Source: Agaribacillus aureus (GTDB taxonomy: Bacteria > Bacteroidota > Bacteroidia > Cytophagales > Cyclobacteriaceae). From it: DNA of 64,000 nucleotides. The position numbers were made by a program, and so were the translations under genes. Shown piece after piece: positions 1-8,456 of this stretch. The first letter of the stretch is position 1; each line of letters opens with the position of its first letter. A model generated the notes under the pieces. It saw nothing but the letters and a program-made list of their open reading frames with translations, was not told the origin of the DNA and did no database searches. Location: contig JAUJEB010000011.1 of the NCBI GenBank assembly GCA_030442055.1, forward strand, positions 62,001-126,000. The letters run 5' to 3'.

Positions 1-80
1 TCTTTAATGCTACCAGCTCCAAAGATTATTTGAGTATCCTGGAAAAAATCGAATTTTTTTATAAACTCATCATTCATCAT
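1..80 (-). CDS. Iron-containing alcohol dehydrogenase, N-terminal fragment (cut by window edge)
   Basis: Reading the minus strand from an ATG at 80-78 gives an open frame to base 1. It contains FDFFQDTQIIFGAGSI, the typical opening of group III iron-dependent alcohol dehydrogenases (family that includes FucO lactaldehyde reductase). Only about 26 residues are present, so the metal ligands cannot be seen. It follows the zinc dehydrogenase at 135 by 54 bases on the same strand and is probably co-transcribed with it. In a fucose-catabolic setting a lactaldehyde reductase would fit, but that substrate is inference. An ATG immediately downstream is an equally possible start. Confidence 0.6.
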   Translation of the reverse strand, partial: MMNDEFIKKFDFFQDTQIIFGAGSIK

Positions 81-134
81 ATACTGCAGCTTTCTATTAC
101 GGTTGAAAATGTTTTTATTGTTATATACCTACGA

Positions 135-1157
135 TTATAAGTCAATGATCACTTTCAAGGACCTATCTCCCTGTTCATCTATATATTTATAAGCATCCAG
201 GTATTTCTCAAACCGGAAATGCCCGGTGAATAGTGGCTCCGTTTTGATTAAACCGGACTGAATTAACGCTACGGATTCTTCATAATCCTCATGCTTATAC
301 ATCAGCGTGCCAATCAGACTTAATTCCCTGTCACCAACCACCGCCATATCCACTTCAGGGCGGTCTCCATACACTGCCACCACTACAACTTTACCGCCTT
401 TATTGACATGTTGAATGGCCAGATCAAGGGTAATCTCAACCCCGGCACATTCAAAAACCACATCAAACCCTTCATTGGCAAATACCTTCTTAGCGGCTTT
501 TCCTACATCCTCATTTGCAATATTCGCGGTGTATCTTATTCCACATTCCTTAGCTTTATTAAGCCGGAAATCGCTAATGTCTGTAATGAGCACCTTACCA
601 GCACCACGGGCCTGCGCAAATTGTGCAACCAAATTCCCAATAGGGCCGGCCCCAAATACCATTACATTTTTTCCCTTTAAATCACCTGATCTGCTGGTAG
701 CATGGGCTCCAACGGCAGCCGGCTCTATCATGGCGCCTTGCTCATAGGATAATGCATCCGGTAGCCTAATAATGCGATCCTCGGGAAGAATAAAATAATC
801 CTGGGCCGTTCCCGGAGCCTGGAAACCCTCGACTTTCAGGTTATTGCAAATATTGTAATCCCCCCTGAGACAAGGTGGGCATTTTCCACACACCTGCTGC
901 GGCCGGGCGGTGGCCTTATCACCTGGTTTAACTTTCTTTACTAATTCACCTACTTCCACCACCTCGCCGCTGTATTCATGACCTTGAATAACCGGGTAGG
1001 ATGTAAATGGGTGCTTGCCGTGATAGACATGGATATCGCTTCCGCAAACACCAATTTTCCGTATTTTAAGTTTTATCTCATGCTTATTAACTTGCCCGGG
1101 TTCGGGTACCTCCCCGAACTCTATCTTGCCAGGTTTGGTCATAACGGCCTGTCTCAT
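135..1157 (-). CDS. Zinc-dependent medium-chain dehydrogenase (sorbitol/threonine dehydrogenase-like)
   Basis: This 340-residue protein is a cytoplasmic MDR-superfamily polyol or sugar dehydrogenase, expected to oxidise a secondary alcohol with NAD(P). Catalytic zinc ligands are visible as Cys38 (GVCGSD), His60 and Glu61 (GHE). The structural zinc site is Cys90, Cys93, Cys96 and Cys104. A Rossmann motif GAGPIG lies near residue 170. Length is normal for the family. It sits 60 bases downstream of the SSS symporter gene and upstream of an iron-type alcohol dehydrogenase, which suggests a small uptake-and-oxidation operon. L-fucose or a derivative is a plausible substrate from context only; sorbitol- or threonine-type substrates cannot be excluded from sequence. 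Confidence 0.85.
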   Translation of the reverse strand: MRQAVMTKPGKIEFGEVPEPGQVNKHEIKLKIRKIGVCGSDIHVYHGKHPFTSYPVIQGHEYSGEVVEVGELVKKVKPGDKATARPQQVCGKCPPCLRGDYNICNNLKVEGFQAPGTAQDYFILPEDRIIRLPDALSYEQGAMIEPAAVGAHATSRSGDLKGKNVMVFGAGPIGNLVAQFAQARGAGKVLITDISDFRLNKAKECGIRYTANIANEDVGKAAKKVFANEGFDVVFECAGVEITLDLAIQHVNKGGKVVVVAVYGDRPEVDMAVVGDRELSLIGTLMYKHEDYEESVALIQSGLIKTEPLFTGHFRFEKYLDAYKYIDEQGDRSLKVIIDL

Positions 1158-1217
1158 ATTTAATACTTATTAATCGTTAGCAATAAATTCATCCTCAAAT
1201 GCCCCTTTTTGCATCTG

Positions 1218-2837
1218 TTAACCAAAAATAAAATACAATATCACCATCAGTAGCAACAGGAATCCCGCCAGTAAACGAATATCAAAAATGCTTCTAAGTG
1301 ATCCTTCAATAACCGCTCTGGGGTCGACCCATGTTGTTTCCTTAATTTGTCGCTGATCAGGTGCCGCCGTTAATTGGCTTATAGCAACAAAGAGCACCAT
1401 ACTAATGCAAAACACCCACCAACCCCTCATCAGGAAATGTATGCCTAATCCTTTGGTAATATATTTATATCCGCTTACCGGTTCAAAATCAAGTAAAAAC
1501 ACTACTACACCCAGTATAAAACCTGATACCAACGTATAAAAGGCGGCTTCTTTTGTTCCTCTTTTATAAAAAACGCCTAACAGAAAAACCGCGGAAATAG
1601 GAGGTGCTATAGCTCCGGCTATATCATTGATAGCCTGAAATATACTACCAAACTTTCCTCCCTGAGTTGACCATAATATTGAAATAACCATTACAACCAC
1701 AGCGGTAATGCGACCATATTTTACCTGCAGGCTGTCTGAAACATTCGGATTAATTCTTTTAATAATATCGACTGCCACCAGCGAAGAACAACCATTTAAA
1801 GCCGCCGCTACAGTACTCATTAAAGCTGCCAACAGGGCGGCGGCAAAAATACCCTTTAGACCAATAGGCAACAATTGGTTGATCAGCACAGGCAGTGTTT
1901 CATTAGGATGATTGATATCTTCTTCAAACAAAGCAAATGCTAATACTCCGGGTAAGATCAGGATGAAAACCGGTAATATTTTCAGGAGCCCTGCAAACAA
2001 AGCACCTCTTTGTGCATCGAGTTGAGTTTTAGCGCCCAGCACCCGCTGAACAATGGTTTGATCAGTACACCAATACCATATACCAAGAACCGGGTACCCC
2101 AGGAAAAACGCATACCAGGTATAACCCTCCGAACCACCTATTTCAGAATCTTTGGTATGAAGCATCTCTAATTGACCCGGTTTCAGGATTGAATTTAATT
2201 CAGACCAGTTATTCACTCCCAGGTCCCTTACTGCCAAGACTGCGATTGTTGTAAGAATTGTTGACCCCAGGAGCAGAATAATGGTTTGAACATTTTCGGT
2301 AATCACAACAGCTTTCAGCCCGCCAAAAACTGTATAAATAGTTGTCATTAATGAAACTACCAGAATAGAAACGTATACATTTACCCCGAAAAACTTCTGG
2401 AAAACAATAGCACCAGCGTAAATGCTTATACCGATATGAATAAATAATGCGCCCACAATCCCCATAAAGGCCAGAAATGTCCTTGACCGGGAATCAAATC
2501 GTCTCTCCAAAAACTCCGGAAGTGTAGAAATCTTGGTCTTTATATAAAAAGGAGCAAAAACAATCCCCAATAAGATCAAAGTGAAAGTGGCCATCCATTC
2601 CCAGTTCCCAGCCACCAGTCCCAACCTGTAACCGTCAGCCGCTAACCCGGTAAGGTGGATAGTAGAAATATTCGAGGCAAAAAGTGCCGCCCCTATCGTG
2701 GGCCAGGAGAGCCCTCTCCCCGCAAGGAAATAGTTGTCGCTGGTTAATTGCTGTTTTCTGGTAGAAAATATCCCCAGGGCAACGATGCCAAACATGTAGA
2801 TTAGAATTATTGAAAGGTCTATCGATGATATTTCCAC
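1218..2837 (-). CDS. Sodium/solute symporter, SSS (SglT-like) family
   Basis: A 539-residue inner-membrane transporter with about 14 hydrophobic segments. The SSS hallmarks are present near the N-terminus: NYFLAGRGLSWPTIGAALFA followed by the ASNIST motif, typical of sodium/sugar symporters. It should move a monosaccharide with Na+ into the cytoplasm. The start at 2837 is the first ATG and gives a normal N-terminal helix. It is the first gene of a minus-strand unit with the zinc dehydrogenase and iron alcohol dehydrogenase, and it is divergent from the exported mutarotase at 3004. That arrangement, at the edge of a fucosidase/sulfatase locus, suggests L-fucose or a related deoxy sugar as substrate (inference). 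Confidence 0.9.
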   Translation of the reverse strand: MEISSIDLSIILIYMFGIVALGIFSTRKQQLTSDNYFLAGRGLSWPTIGAALFASNISTIHLTGLAADGYRLGLVAGNWEWMATFTLILLGIVFAPFYIKTKISTLPEFLERRFDSRSRTFLAFMGIVGALFIHIGISIYAGAIVFQKFFGVNVYVSILVVSLMTTIYTVFGGLKAVVITENVQTIILLLGSTILTTIAVLAVRDLGVNNWSELNSILKPGQLEMLHTKDSEIGGSEGYTWYAFFLGYPVLGIWYWCTDQTIVQRVLGAKTQLDAQRGALFAGLLKILPVFILILPGVLAFALFEEDINHPNETLPVLINQLLPIGLKGIFAAALLAALMSTVAAALNGCSSLVAVDIIKRINPNVSDSLQVKYGRITAVVVMVISILWSTQGGKFGSIFQAINDIAGAIAPPISAVFLLGVFYKRGTKEAAFYTLVSGFILGVVVFLLDFEPVSGYKYITKGLGIHFLMRGWWVFCISMVLFVAISQLTAAPDQRQIKETTWVDPRAVIEGSLRSIFDIRLLAGFLLLLMVILYFIFG

Positions 2838-2872
2838 AATACTTATTAATATTACTTTATAAAGTTATAATA

Positions 2873-2899
2873 AATTATTATATTTTCGAGATAATAATT
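2873..2899. promoter_or_regulatory. Inverted repeat in divergent promoter region
   Basis: AATTATTAT at 2873-2881 and ATAATAATT at 2891-2899 are perfect 9-base arms with a 9-base spacer, 36 bases upstream of the symporter start. The surrounding sequence is very AT-rich, so chance is possible. It could be an operator for the divergent symporter and mutarotase genes. Confidence 0.3.
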
Positions 2900-2963
2900 A
2901 AATTATTTGCCAATATACTCATTAAAAGTAGATTATAACAATATAATTCAGAATATAAAATAG

Positions 2964-2980
2964 TTTCTTAACTTAAGAAA
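2964..2980. promoter_or_regulatory. Palindrome upstream of mutarotase gene, candidate operator
   Basis: TTTCTTAA-C-TTAAGAAA is a perfect 8+1+8 palindrome whose right end is 23 bases before the ATG at 3004. Its position overlaps where RNA polymerase would sit for the plus-strand gene, so a repressor site is possible. No regulator gene is adjacent, and no consensus TAnnTTTG box was found here. Confidence 0.35.
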
Positions 2981-3003
2981 TTTTTAAATTTAACTTAATT
3001 ACA

Positions 3004-3459
3004 ATGTATAAATCTCCTATTACTAAACTATCTATCATTTCTACTTTGGTGATATTGCTCGCGCAATGTCATCAACCAGGCAAGTCATCAAAGCATAAAA
3101 ATGAATTGTCAGCAAAAGACAACAATGTGGTTAAAAGAATTGGCATGGTAATCCGCCTGAGGGAGGATAACATAGCGGCGTACAAAAAGCTTCATGCCTT
3201 TGATAATCCCGGAGTGCGGGATCTTCTCTCAAAATATAATATGAGAAATTTCTCAATTTTTCTTCACAAACTGGATGACGGGAAATACTACGAATTTGGT
3301 TATTATGAGTACGTAGGTGACGATTTTGAAGGAGACATGGATAAATTAGCTGCTGAACCAAGAAATCAAGCCTGGTTAGAGATTTGCGATCCAATGCAAA
3401 TTCCGCTTCAGGGCTATAACAGTTGGGCTGAAATGGAACAGATCTATTACAACCCCTAG
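3004..3459 (+). CDS. Exported RhaM-like sugar mutarotase lipoprotein
   Basis: A 151-residue protein: residues 1-22 form a lipoprotein signal ending LLAQC, and residues about 44-151 match the L-rhamnose mutarotase (RhaM, former DUF718) family. Recognisable elements are RIGMVIRLR, YKKLHAF with the family His, the NFSIFL strand, YYEFGYYEY, a W with EICDPMQIP, and a C-terminal W..ME segment. RhaM enzymes interconvert alpha and beta anomers of 6-deoxy-L-hexoses. E. coli RhaM is cytoplasmic, so a lipid-anchored copy is unusual and implies action on sugar released in the periplasm. The position divergent from an SSS symporter fits anomer supply to that transporter. L-fucose versus L-rhamnose specificity cannot be told from sequence. 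Confidence 0.8.
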   Translation: MYKSPITKLSIISTLVILLAQCHQPGKSSKHKNELSAKDNNVVKRIGMVIRLREDNIAAYKKLHAFDNPGVRDLLSKYNMRNFSIFLHKLDDGKYYEFGYYEYVGDDFEGDMDKLAAEPRNQAWLEICDPMQIPLQGYNSWAEMEQIYYNP

Positions 3460-3651
3460 CGGTGACTTCGATCAATAAAGGTATGGATAAATTTAAAGCC
3501 AGATATGGGTAAAATAAAGGTTAATGCTATGTGTTCAATGACGCAACCCTGATTTCGCGTTTGTTATCTTCAAAAGTAAAAAGGTCACACTTGTGTTTAA
3601 ATTAAACTTTTGATACCTTTTCAACAAATTTTTAACAGACACCACAAGGGC

Positions 3652-6600
3652 ATGAAGCATCTATTTTTTTCCGTTAGTCTATTATTTCTACTGCTCTGGG
3701 AAAGTGGCTGTCAACAGGATAGAACACCCAATCTAAATCATGCTTCCTTACCTAAGAAAATAGATTTCAATTTCCATGTGCGCCCGATCTTATCCGATCG
3801 CTGTTTTGCCTGCCACGGGCCGGATGAGAAGGCCAGAAAGGGCGATTTACGACTCGATTTGGAATCTACGGCTTTTGCCGCGCTTGATAGTTTGGAAGAA
3901 CGCTACGCTATCGTGCCGGGAAATCCGGAGAAAAGCCGGATGGTTCATTTGATTACCAGCACAGACCCCCAGGAAATGATGCCTCCTCCTGAATCCAACC
4001 TGTCGTTGACCAAACGCGAGGTCGAAATATTGAAACGTTGGATCAAACAAGGAGCGGAATGGAAGGCACATTGGGCATTTAGCCCGCCTGAAAAACCCAA
4101 CCTGCCAAAAGTGTCTAACGCAACATGGTTAGTAAATCCGGTTGATAACTTTATTTTGGCAAGGCTGGAGCAGGAATCGATCGGCCCTTCGGCCGAAGCT
4201 TCAAAGGAAAAACTGATACGTAGATTATCTTTTGACTTACGTGGCTTACCCCCTTCCCTGAAAGAAATAGATGCCTATCTGGCTGATAACTCCTCAAATG
4301 CCTATGAGAAAATAGTAGACAGTTTTTTGTCTCAGAAAGCTTTTGGTGAACGTCTGGCGATGGAGTGGCTTGACCTGGCCCGTTACGCCGACTCACACGG
4401 CTACCAGGATGACCTGGAACGAAGCATGTGGCCCTGGCGGGATTGGGTCATCGAGGCATTTAATAAAAACATGGCCTACGATCAGTTCGTCTCATGGCAA
4501 TTAGCCGGAGATCTACTGCCGGATGCCACGTACGAGCAAAAACTGGCAACCGCGTTTAACCGGAATCACAAGATAACGCAAGAGGTAGGAGTCATCGATG
4601 AAGAATACCGGGTAACTTATGTATTGGACAGGGTAAATACTTTTTCTACCGCATTTATGGGCTTAACGGCAGAATGTGCACAATGCCATGATCACAAATA
4701 TGATCCTATCACGCAGAGGGATTATTACGGACTATTCAGTTTTTTTAATAACGTACCGGAAAAAGGACGGGTGGATTACGGTGTAGAGGTAGCTAAACCA
4801 TCGCTTGCATTGCCTGAAGAAAAGGTGGAAGAGCTACAAAGTTATGTCCGGGATTTATTAAAGAACCAGCATAAAAAGCTGGTGCAATATGCCGGTGAAA
4901 AATGGACAAAGGGCTTTGATGCAGATCAACCGGAGCTGGATTCCATGCGTATAACCGCCACGGCCCCAACGCCCCCAGGTCTTGTTGCCTGGTATCCCCT
5001 GGACTACATAGAAAATGATCAACTCGACGAGGTAATGGGTAGAAAGTCGGCCCGGGCTATCGATGAGCTAATCCCCGTTACCGGTAAATTCTCCGGCGGT
5101 TTGGAGTTTATGGGCACTAATTATGCCGACCTGGACCCTATTAAATCATTTGACTTTGCCCGCCCTTTTAGCCTTAGTTTTTGGATCAAATCATTGGACG
5201 GCGGTATTCGGGGACCTGTACTGGCTTCCCCGGCTACAGAAAAAAATGCCAACTTTGTTTTTCAGGTAACCAATAGCAAGACCATCAGCCTGCACTTGAA
5301 CAATTTCCGGAACAAGACCAAACTTCATTTGCTAAGTAAAGAAACCCTGCCTGAAAATAAGTGGGTACACATGACTTTGACCCATGACGGTTCGCGCAAA
5401 AGTAAAGGTGTCAGGCTTTATATGGATGGCAACCTAATGGAAATGTATGTGCAGGGGGATAACCTAAAAGGAATCCTTGCCCCCGCCCGACACCTGTATT
5501 TGGGAAAAAGTGTCGGTGACAAAGGCTTGATGGCAGCACAATTGGATGAACTGATGTTCTTCAACCGGCCATTGGATGAGGGGGAGGTTAACAAGCTGGT
5601 TTCTTACAATCCCTTGCCCGCACTCCTGGGTAAAAAGAAAAAAAGTGAATCGGATTTAAAACGGCTGTTTTATCATCAGCTAACCCATCAGAATTTGGAT
5701 TACCAGGCGCTGACCAGGCGATTGGTGGAGTACAAGATCAGGGAAGGACGAACGGAGGATATTGTAGTAAAACCGACCATGATCATGGCCGACATGGATA
5801 CTGCCAGGACTACTTTTATACTGGAAAGGGGACAATACGATGCCCCGGGCGACACGGTAGAAGCCGGCACGCCGGGAGTCATTATGGCGTTTAACGAGAA
5901 TTATGCTAAAAACAGACTGGGCCTGGCCAAATGGTTGTTTGACCCTCAAAATCCCTTGACCGCCAGAGTGGCGGTGAACCGGTATTGGCAAATGATATTT
6001 GGGCGCGGAATTGTTGCCACTCCCGGTGATTTTGGCAGCCAGGGATCTTTGCCGTCTCATCCGGCATTGCTGGATTGGCTGGCGGTGACGTTTCAGGAAT
6101 CGGGCTGGGATATCAAGGCGCTGTTAAAGATGATGGTAATGTCTGCCACTTACCGGCAAACAGTCCAGTCCAACGACCAATTGCATCAACAGGACCCTGA
6201 AAACATCTTGCTGGCAAGGGGAGCACATTCAAGACTATCGGCGGAAATGGTCAGAGATCACGCATTGGCGGTTAGTGATTTATTGAGCCAACAGGTCGGG
6301 GGCCCCAGTGTAAAACCGTATCAACCGCAAGGCCTTTGGCTCGAGGTAGCTTCCGGCAATCAAAGCTTGCGCAAGTATATCCAGGATCACAATCACGAGT
6401 TATACCGCAGAAGTCTTTACACCTTCTGGAAACGGACTATTCCTCCTCCATCCATGACGATTTTTGACGCACCAAGCCGGGAGCAGTGCATCATCAGACG
6501 CGAGGCGACCAGTACACCTATGCAGGCCCTGGTTTTGTTGAATGATCCTCAGTTCACGGAGGCGTCAAGGCTGCTGGCTGCACGAATGTTAAGCGAGGGA

Positions 6601-6861
6601 GGCGATACCGTAAAAGATAGAATTGAATTTGCTTTCAGGCTGGCAACTTCGCGCACCCCAAAAGCAGCGGAAATACATTTATTAGATAACTTATTCCAGG
6701 AAGAACAGACATATTTCGACGCCAATCCGGAGGCTGCTGAAAAACTGCTGAAGGTGGGAGAATATTCGGTGGATCCGAAACTGTCCCCTACAAATCTGGC
6801 GGCTTATACCGTAGTTGCCAATACGATTTTGAACATGACGGAAACCATCATGAAAGGGTAA
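3652..6861 (+). CDS. PSCyt1 / DUF1549 / LamG / DUF1553 lipoprotein (planctomycete-type cytochrome-like)
   Basis: From the ATG at 3652 (1069 residues) the protein starts with a lipoprotein signal ending in Cys20. An upstream TTG at 3610 would also open the frame but would spoil the signal peptide. Residues 51-55 are CFACH within RPILSDRCFACHGPDE, the PSCyt1 heme c motif. A DUF1549 domain follows with W-rich segments and a second CxxCH-like CAQCHDHKYDP. A LamG/concanavalin-like domain lies around residues 420-590, and DUF1553 fills the last third (NRYWQMIFGRGIV, the SLYTFWKRTIPPP segment). These proteins abound in Planctomycetes and Verrucomicrobia, where they pair with DUF1501 proteins, as here. 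Biochemical function is not established; an outer-membrane or periplasmic redox or carbohydrate-linked role is inference. Confidence 0.85.
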   Translation: MKHLFFSVSLLFLLLWESGCQQDRTPNLNHASLPKKIDFNFHVRPILSDRCFACHGPDEKARKGDLRLDLESTAFAALDSLEERYAIVPGNPEKSRMVHLITSTDPQEMMPPPESNLSLTKREVEILKRWIKQGAEWKAHWAFSPPEKPNLPKVSNATWLVNPVDNFILARLEQESIGPSAEASKEKLIRRLSFDLRGLPPSLKEIDAYLADNSSNAYEKIVDSFLSQKAFGERLAMEWLDLARYADSHGYQDDLERSMWPWRDWVIEAFNKNMAYDQFVSWQLAGDLLPDATYEQKLATAFNRNHKITQEVGVIDEEYRVTYVLDRVNTFSTAFMGLTAECAQCHDHKYDPITQRDYYGLFSFFNNVPEKGRVDYGVEVAKPSLALPEEKVEELQSYVRDLLKNQHKKLVQYAGEKWTKGFDADQPELDSMRITATAPTPPGLVAWYPLDYIENDQLDEVMGRKSARAIDELIPVTGKFSGGLEFMGTNYADLDPIKSFDFARPFSLSFWIKSLDGGIRGPVLASPATEKNANFVFQVTNSKTISLHLNNFRNKTKLHLLSKETLPENKWVHMTLTHDGSRKSKGVRLYMDGNLMEMYVQGDNLKGILAPARHLYLGKSVGDKGLMAAQLDELMFFNRPLDEGEVNKLVSYNPLPALLGKKKKSESDLKRLFYHQLTHQNLDYQALTRRLVEYKIREGRTEDIVVKPTMIMADMDTARTTFILERGQYDAPGDTVEAGTPGVIMAFNENYAKNRLGLAKWLFDPQNPLTARVAVNRYWQMIFGRGIVATPGDFGSQGSLPSHPALLDWLAVTFQESGWDIKALLKMMVMSATYRQTVQSNDQLHQQDPENILLARGAHSRLSAEMVRDHALAVSDLLSQQVGGPSVKPYQPQGLWLEVASGNQSLRKYIQDHNHELYRRSLYTFWKRTIPPPSMTIFDAPSREQCIIRREATSTPMQALVLLNDPQFTEASRLLAARMLSEGGDTVKDRIEFAFRLATSRTPKAAEIHLLDNLFQEEQTYFDANPEAAEKLLKVGEYSVDPKLSPTNLAAYTVVANTILNMTETIMKG

Positions 6862-6893
6862 TTAATAAATCACATAAATAAAACATAAAGAAC

Positions 6894-8342
6894 ATGGATA
6901 ATTTTTCACCTTTACAATTGAGTCGACGGGCTTTTTTAGCCAGGGCCAGTTCCGGAGTCGGATTGGCTGCGCTGGGCAGTTTATTGCCCGGTTGTTTAGG
7001 ACGTACCGATTCTTTGTCCATGTCGCCATCAACATTGCCTCATCATTTTCCCACCGCCAAACGGGTGATCTATCTTTTTCAGAGTGGCGGCCCGGCACAG
7101 ATGGAATTATTTGATTATAAACCTTTATTGAAAGAAAGAGAAAACGAAGATCTGCCGGAGTCAGTCAGGATGGGGCAACGACTCACAGGCATGACCGCCA
7201 ACCAAAAAGCCTTTCCGCTTAAGGCGGCAGTGCACAAATTCAAACAATACGGGCAAAGTGGCGCCTGGGTAAGCGATTTGCTCCCCCACACCGCCAAAAT
7301 TGTGGACGACCTGTGTTTTGTGAAATCTTTACATACCGAGGCCATTAACCACGACCCTGCCATGACTTTTTTTCAAAGTGGCTCTCAATTGAGTGGAAGG
7401 CCAAGCATGGGAGCCTGGTTAAGCTACGGTTTGGGTAGCGATAATAAGAACCTGCCTGCTTTTTGTGTTCTTCTATCTAAAGGATCCGGGAGAGTTGCCG
7501 CTGCGCAGCCTTTGTCCTCGCGACTATGGGGAACCGGTTTTTTGCCTTCGCTGCATCAGGGAGTACAATTCCGTTCCGGTAAAGAACCGGTCCTATATTT
7601 AACAAACCCGGAGGGTGTATCCCATCACGGCCGGAGGAGAGTCCTGGATTATTTGAAGGAATTAAATGAGCTATACCATTCGGAGGTGCAGGATCCGGAA
7701 GTAAAATCCCGGATTGCCCAATACGAAATGGCTTACCGCATGCAAACTTCGGTTCCCGAGGTGATGGATGTGTCGGGTGAACCCGATGAGGTATATGACT
7801 TATACGGACCTGAATCCCGCATCCCGGGTACCTATGCTGCCAATTGTTTGCTAGCCAGAAGACTTGCGGAACGGGATGTACGGTTTATTCAATTATATCA
7901 TCAGGGCTGGGATCACCACAACGATTTACCCGATCACATAGCCAAGCAGTGTAAAGACACAGATCAGGCCTCCGCCGCCCTGGTAACCGATTTGAAAAGA
8001 CGGGGCTTACTGGATGATACACTCGTCATTTGGGGAGGGGAGTTTGGTCGCACCAACTATGCACAGGGGGATAATTCGGGAACCCGTTATGGAAGAGATC
8101 ATCATCCCCGCTGTTTTAGTGCGTGGATGGCCGGTGGCGGGGTCAAACCGGGGATCAGCTACGGCCAAACTGATGAGTTTGGATACAACGTCGTCAAGGA
8201 TCCCGTTCATGTTCACGATTTTCAGGCAACTATTCTTCACCTGCTGGGTATTGATCATGAATCACTGATATTCAAGCATCAGGGACGACGGTTTCGTCTC
8301 ACAGATGTACATGGGACAGTGGTAAAAGGAATTCTGGCTTAG
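6894..8342 (+). CDS. DUF1501 protein, Tat-exported
   Basis: A 482-residue protein with a twin-arginine signal (SRRAFL, residues 10-15) followed by a hydrophobic stretch and a possible lipidation Cys34 (LLPGC). The rest matches DUF1501, an alkaline-phosphatase/sulfatase-fold family: FQSGGPAQMELFDYKP near the start, the GWDHHNDLPDH segment with clustered His/Asp, and the GGEFGRT and GRDHHPRCFS motifs with likely metal ligands. It begins 32 bases after the PSCyt1/DUF1553 gene, the standard partner order for this pair. Export by Tat suggests a cofactor or metal inserted in the cytoplasm. Function is unknown; hydrolysis of a sulfate or phosphate ester is suggested only by fold kinship. Confidence 0.85.
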   Translation: MDNFSPLQLSRRAFLARASSGVGLAALGSLLPGCLGRTDSLSMSPSTLPHHFPTAKRVIYLFQSGGPAQMELFDYKPLLKERENEDLPESVRMGQRLTGMTANQKAFPLKAAVHKFKQYGQSGAWVSDLLPHTAKIVDDLCFVKSLHTEAINHDPAMTFFQSGSQLSGRPSMGAWLSYGLGSDNKNLPAFCVLLSKGSGRVAAAQPLSSRLWGTGFLPSLHQGVQFRSGKEPVLYLTNPEGVSHHGRRRVLDYLKELNELYHSEVQDPEVKSRIAQYEMAYRMQTSVPEVMDVSGEPDEVYDLYGPESRIPGTYAANCLLARRLAERDVRFIQLYHQGWDHHNDLPDHIAKQCKDTDQASAALVTDLKRRGLLDDTLVIWGGEFGRTNYAQGDNSGTRYGRDHHPRCFSAWMAGGGVKPGISYGQTDEFGYNVVKDPVHVHDFQATILHLLGIDHESLIFKHQGRRFRLTDVHGTVVKGILA

Positions 8343-8456
8343 GTCAAATGCCTTTTCCACCCACATTTGAGGGGAAACGGAACGGGAATAGTCAATAGAG
8401 ATACTCAACAAAGAACCAGTTCCCCAGCTTATAATGGTTCACCACATTAAAGATGT

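Noticed and set aside
3131..3475. 114-codon minus-strand frame opposite the mutarotase gene
   Set aside because: The plus-strand frame has a clear family match and signal peptide; this one has none.
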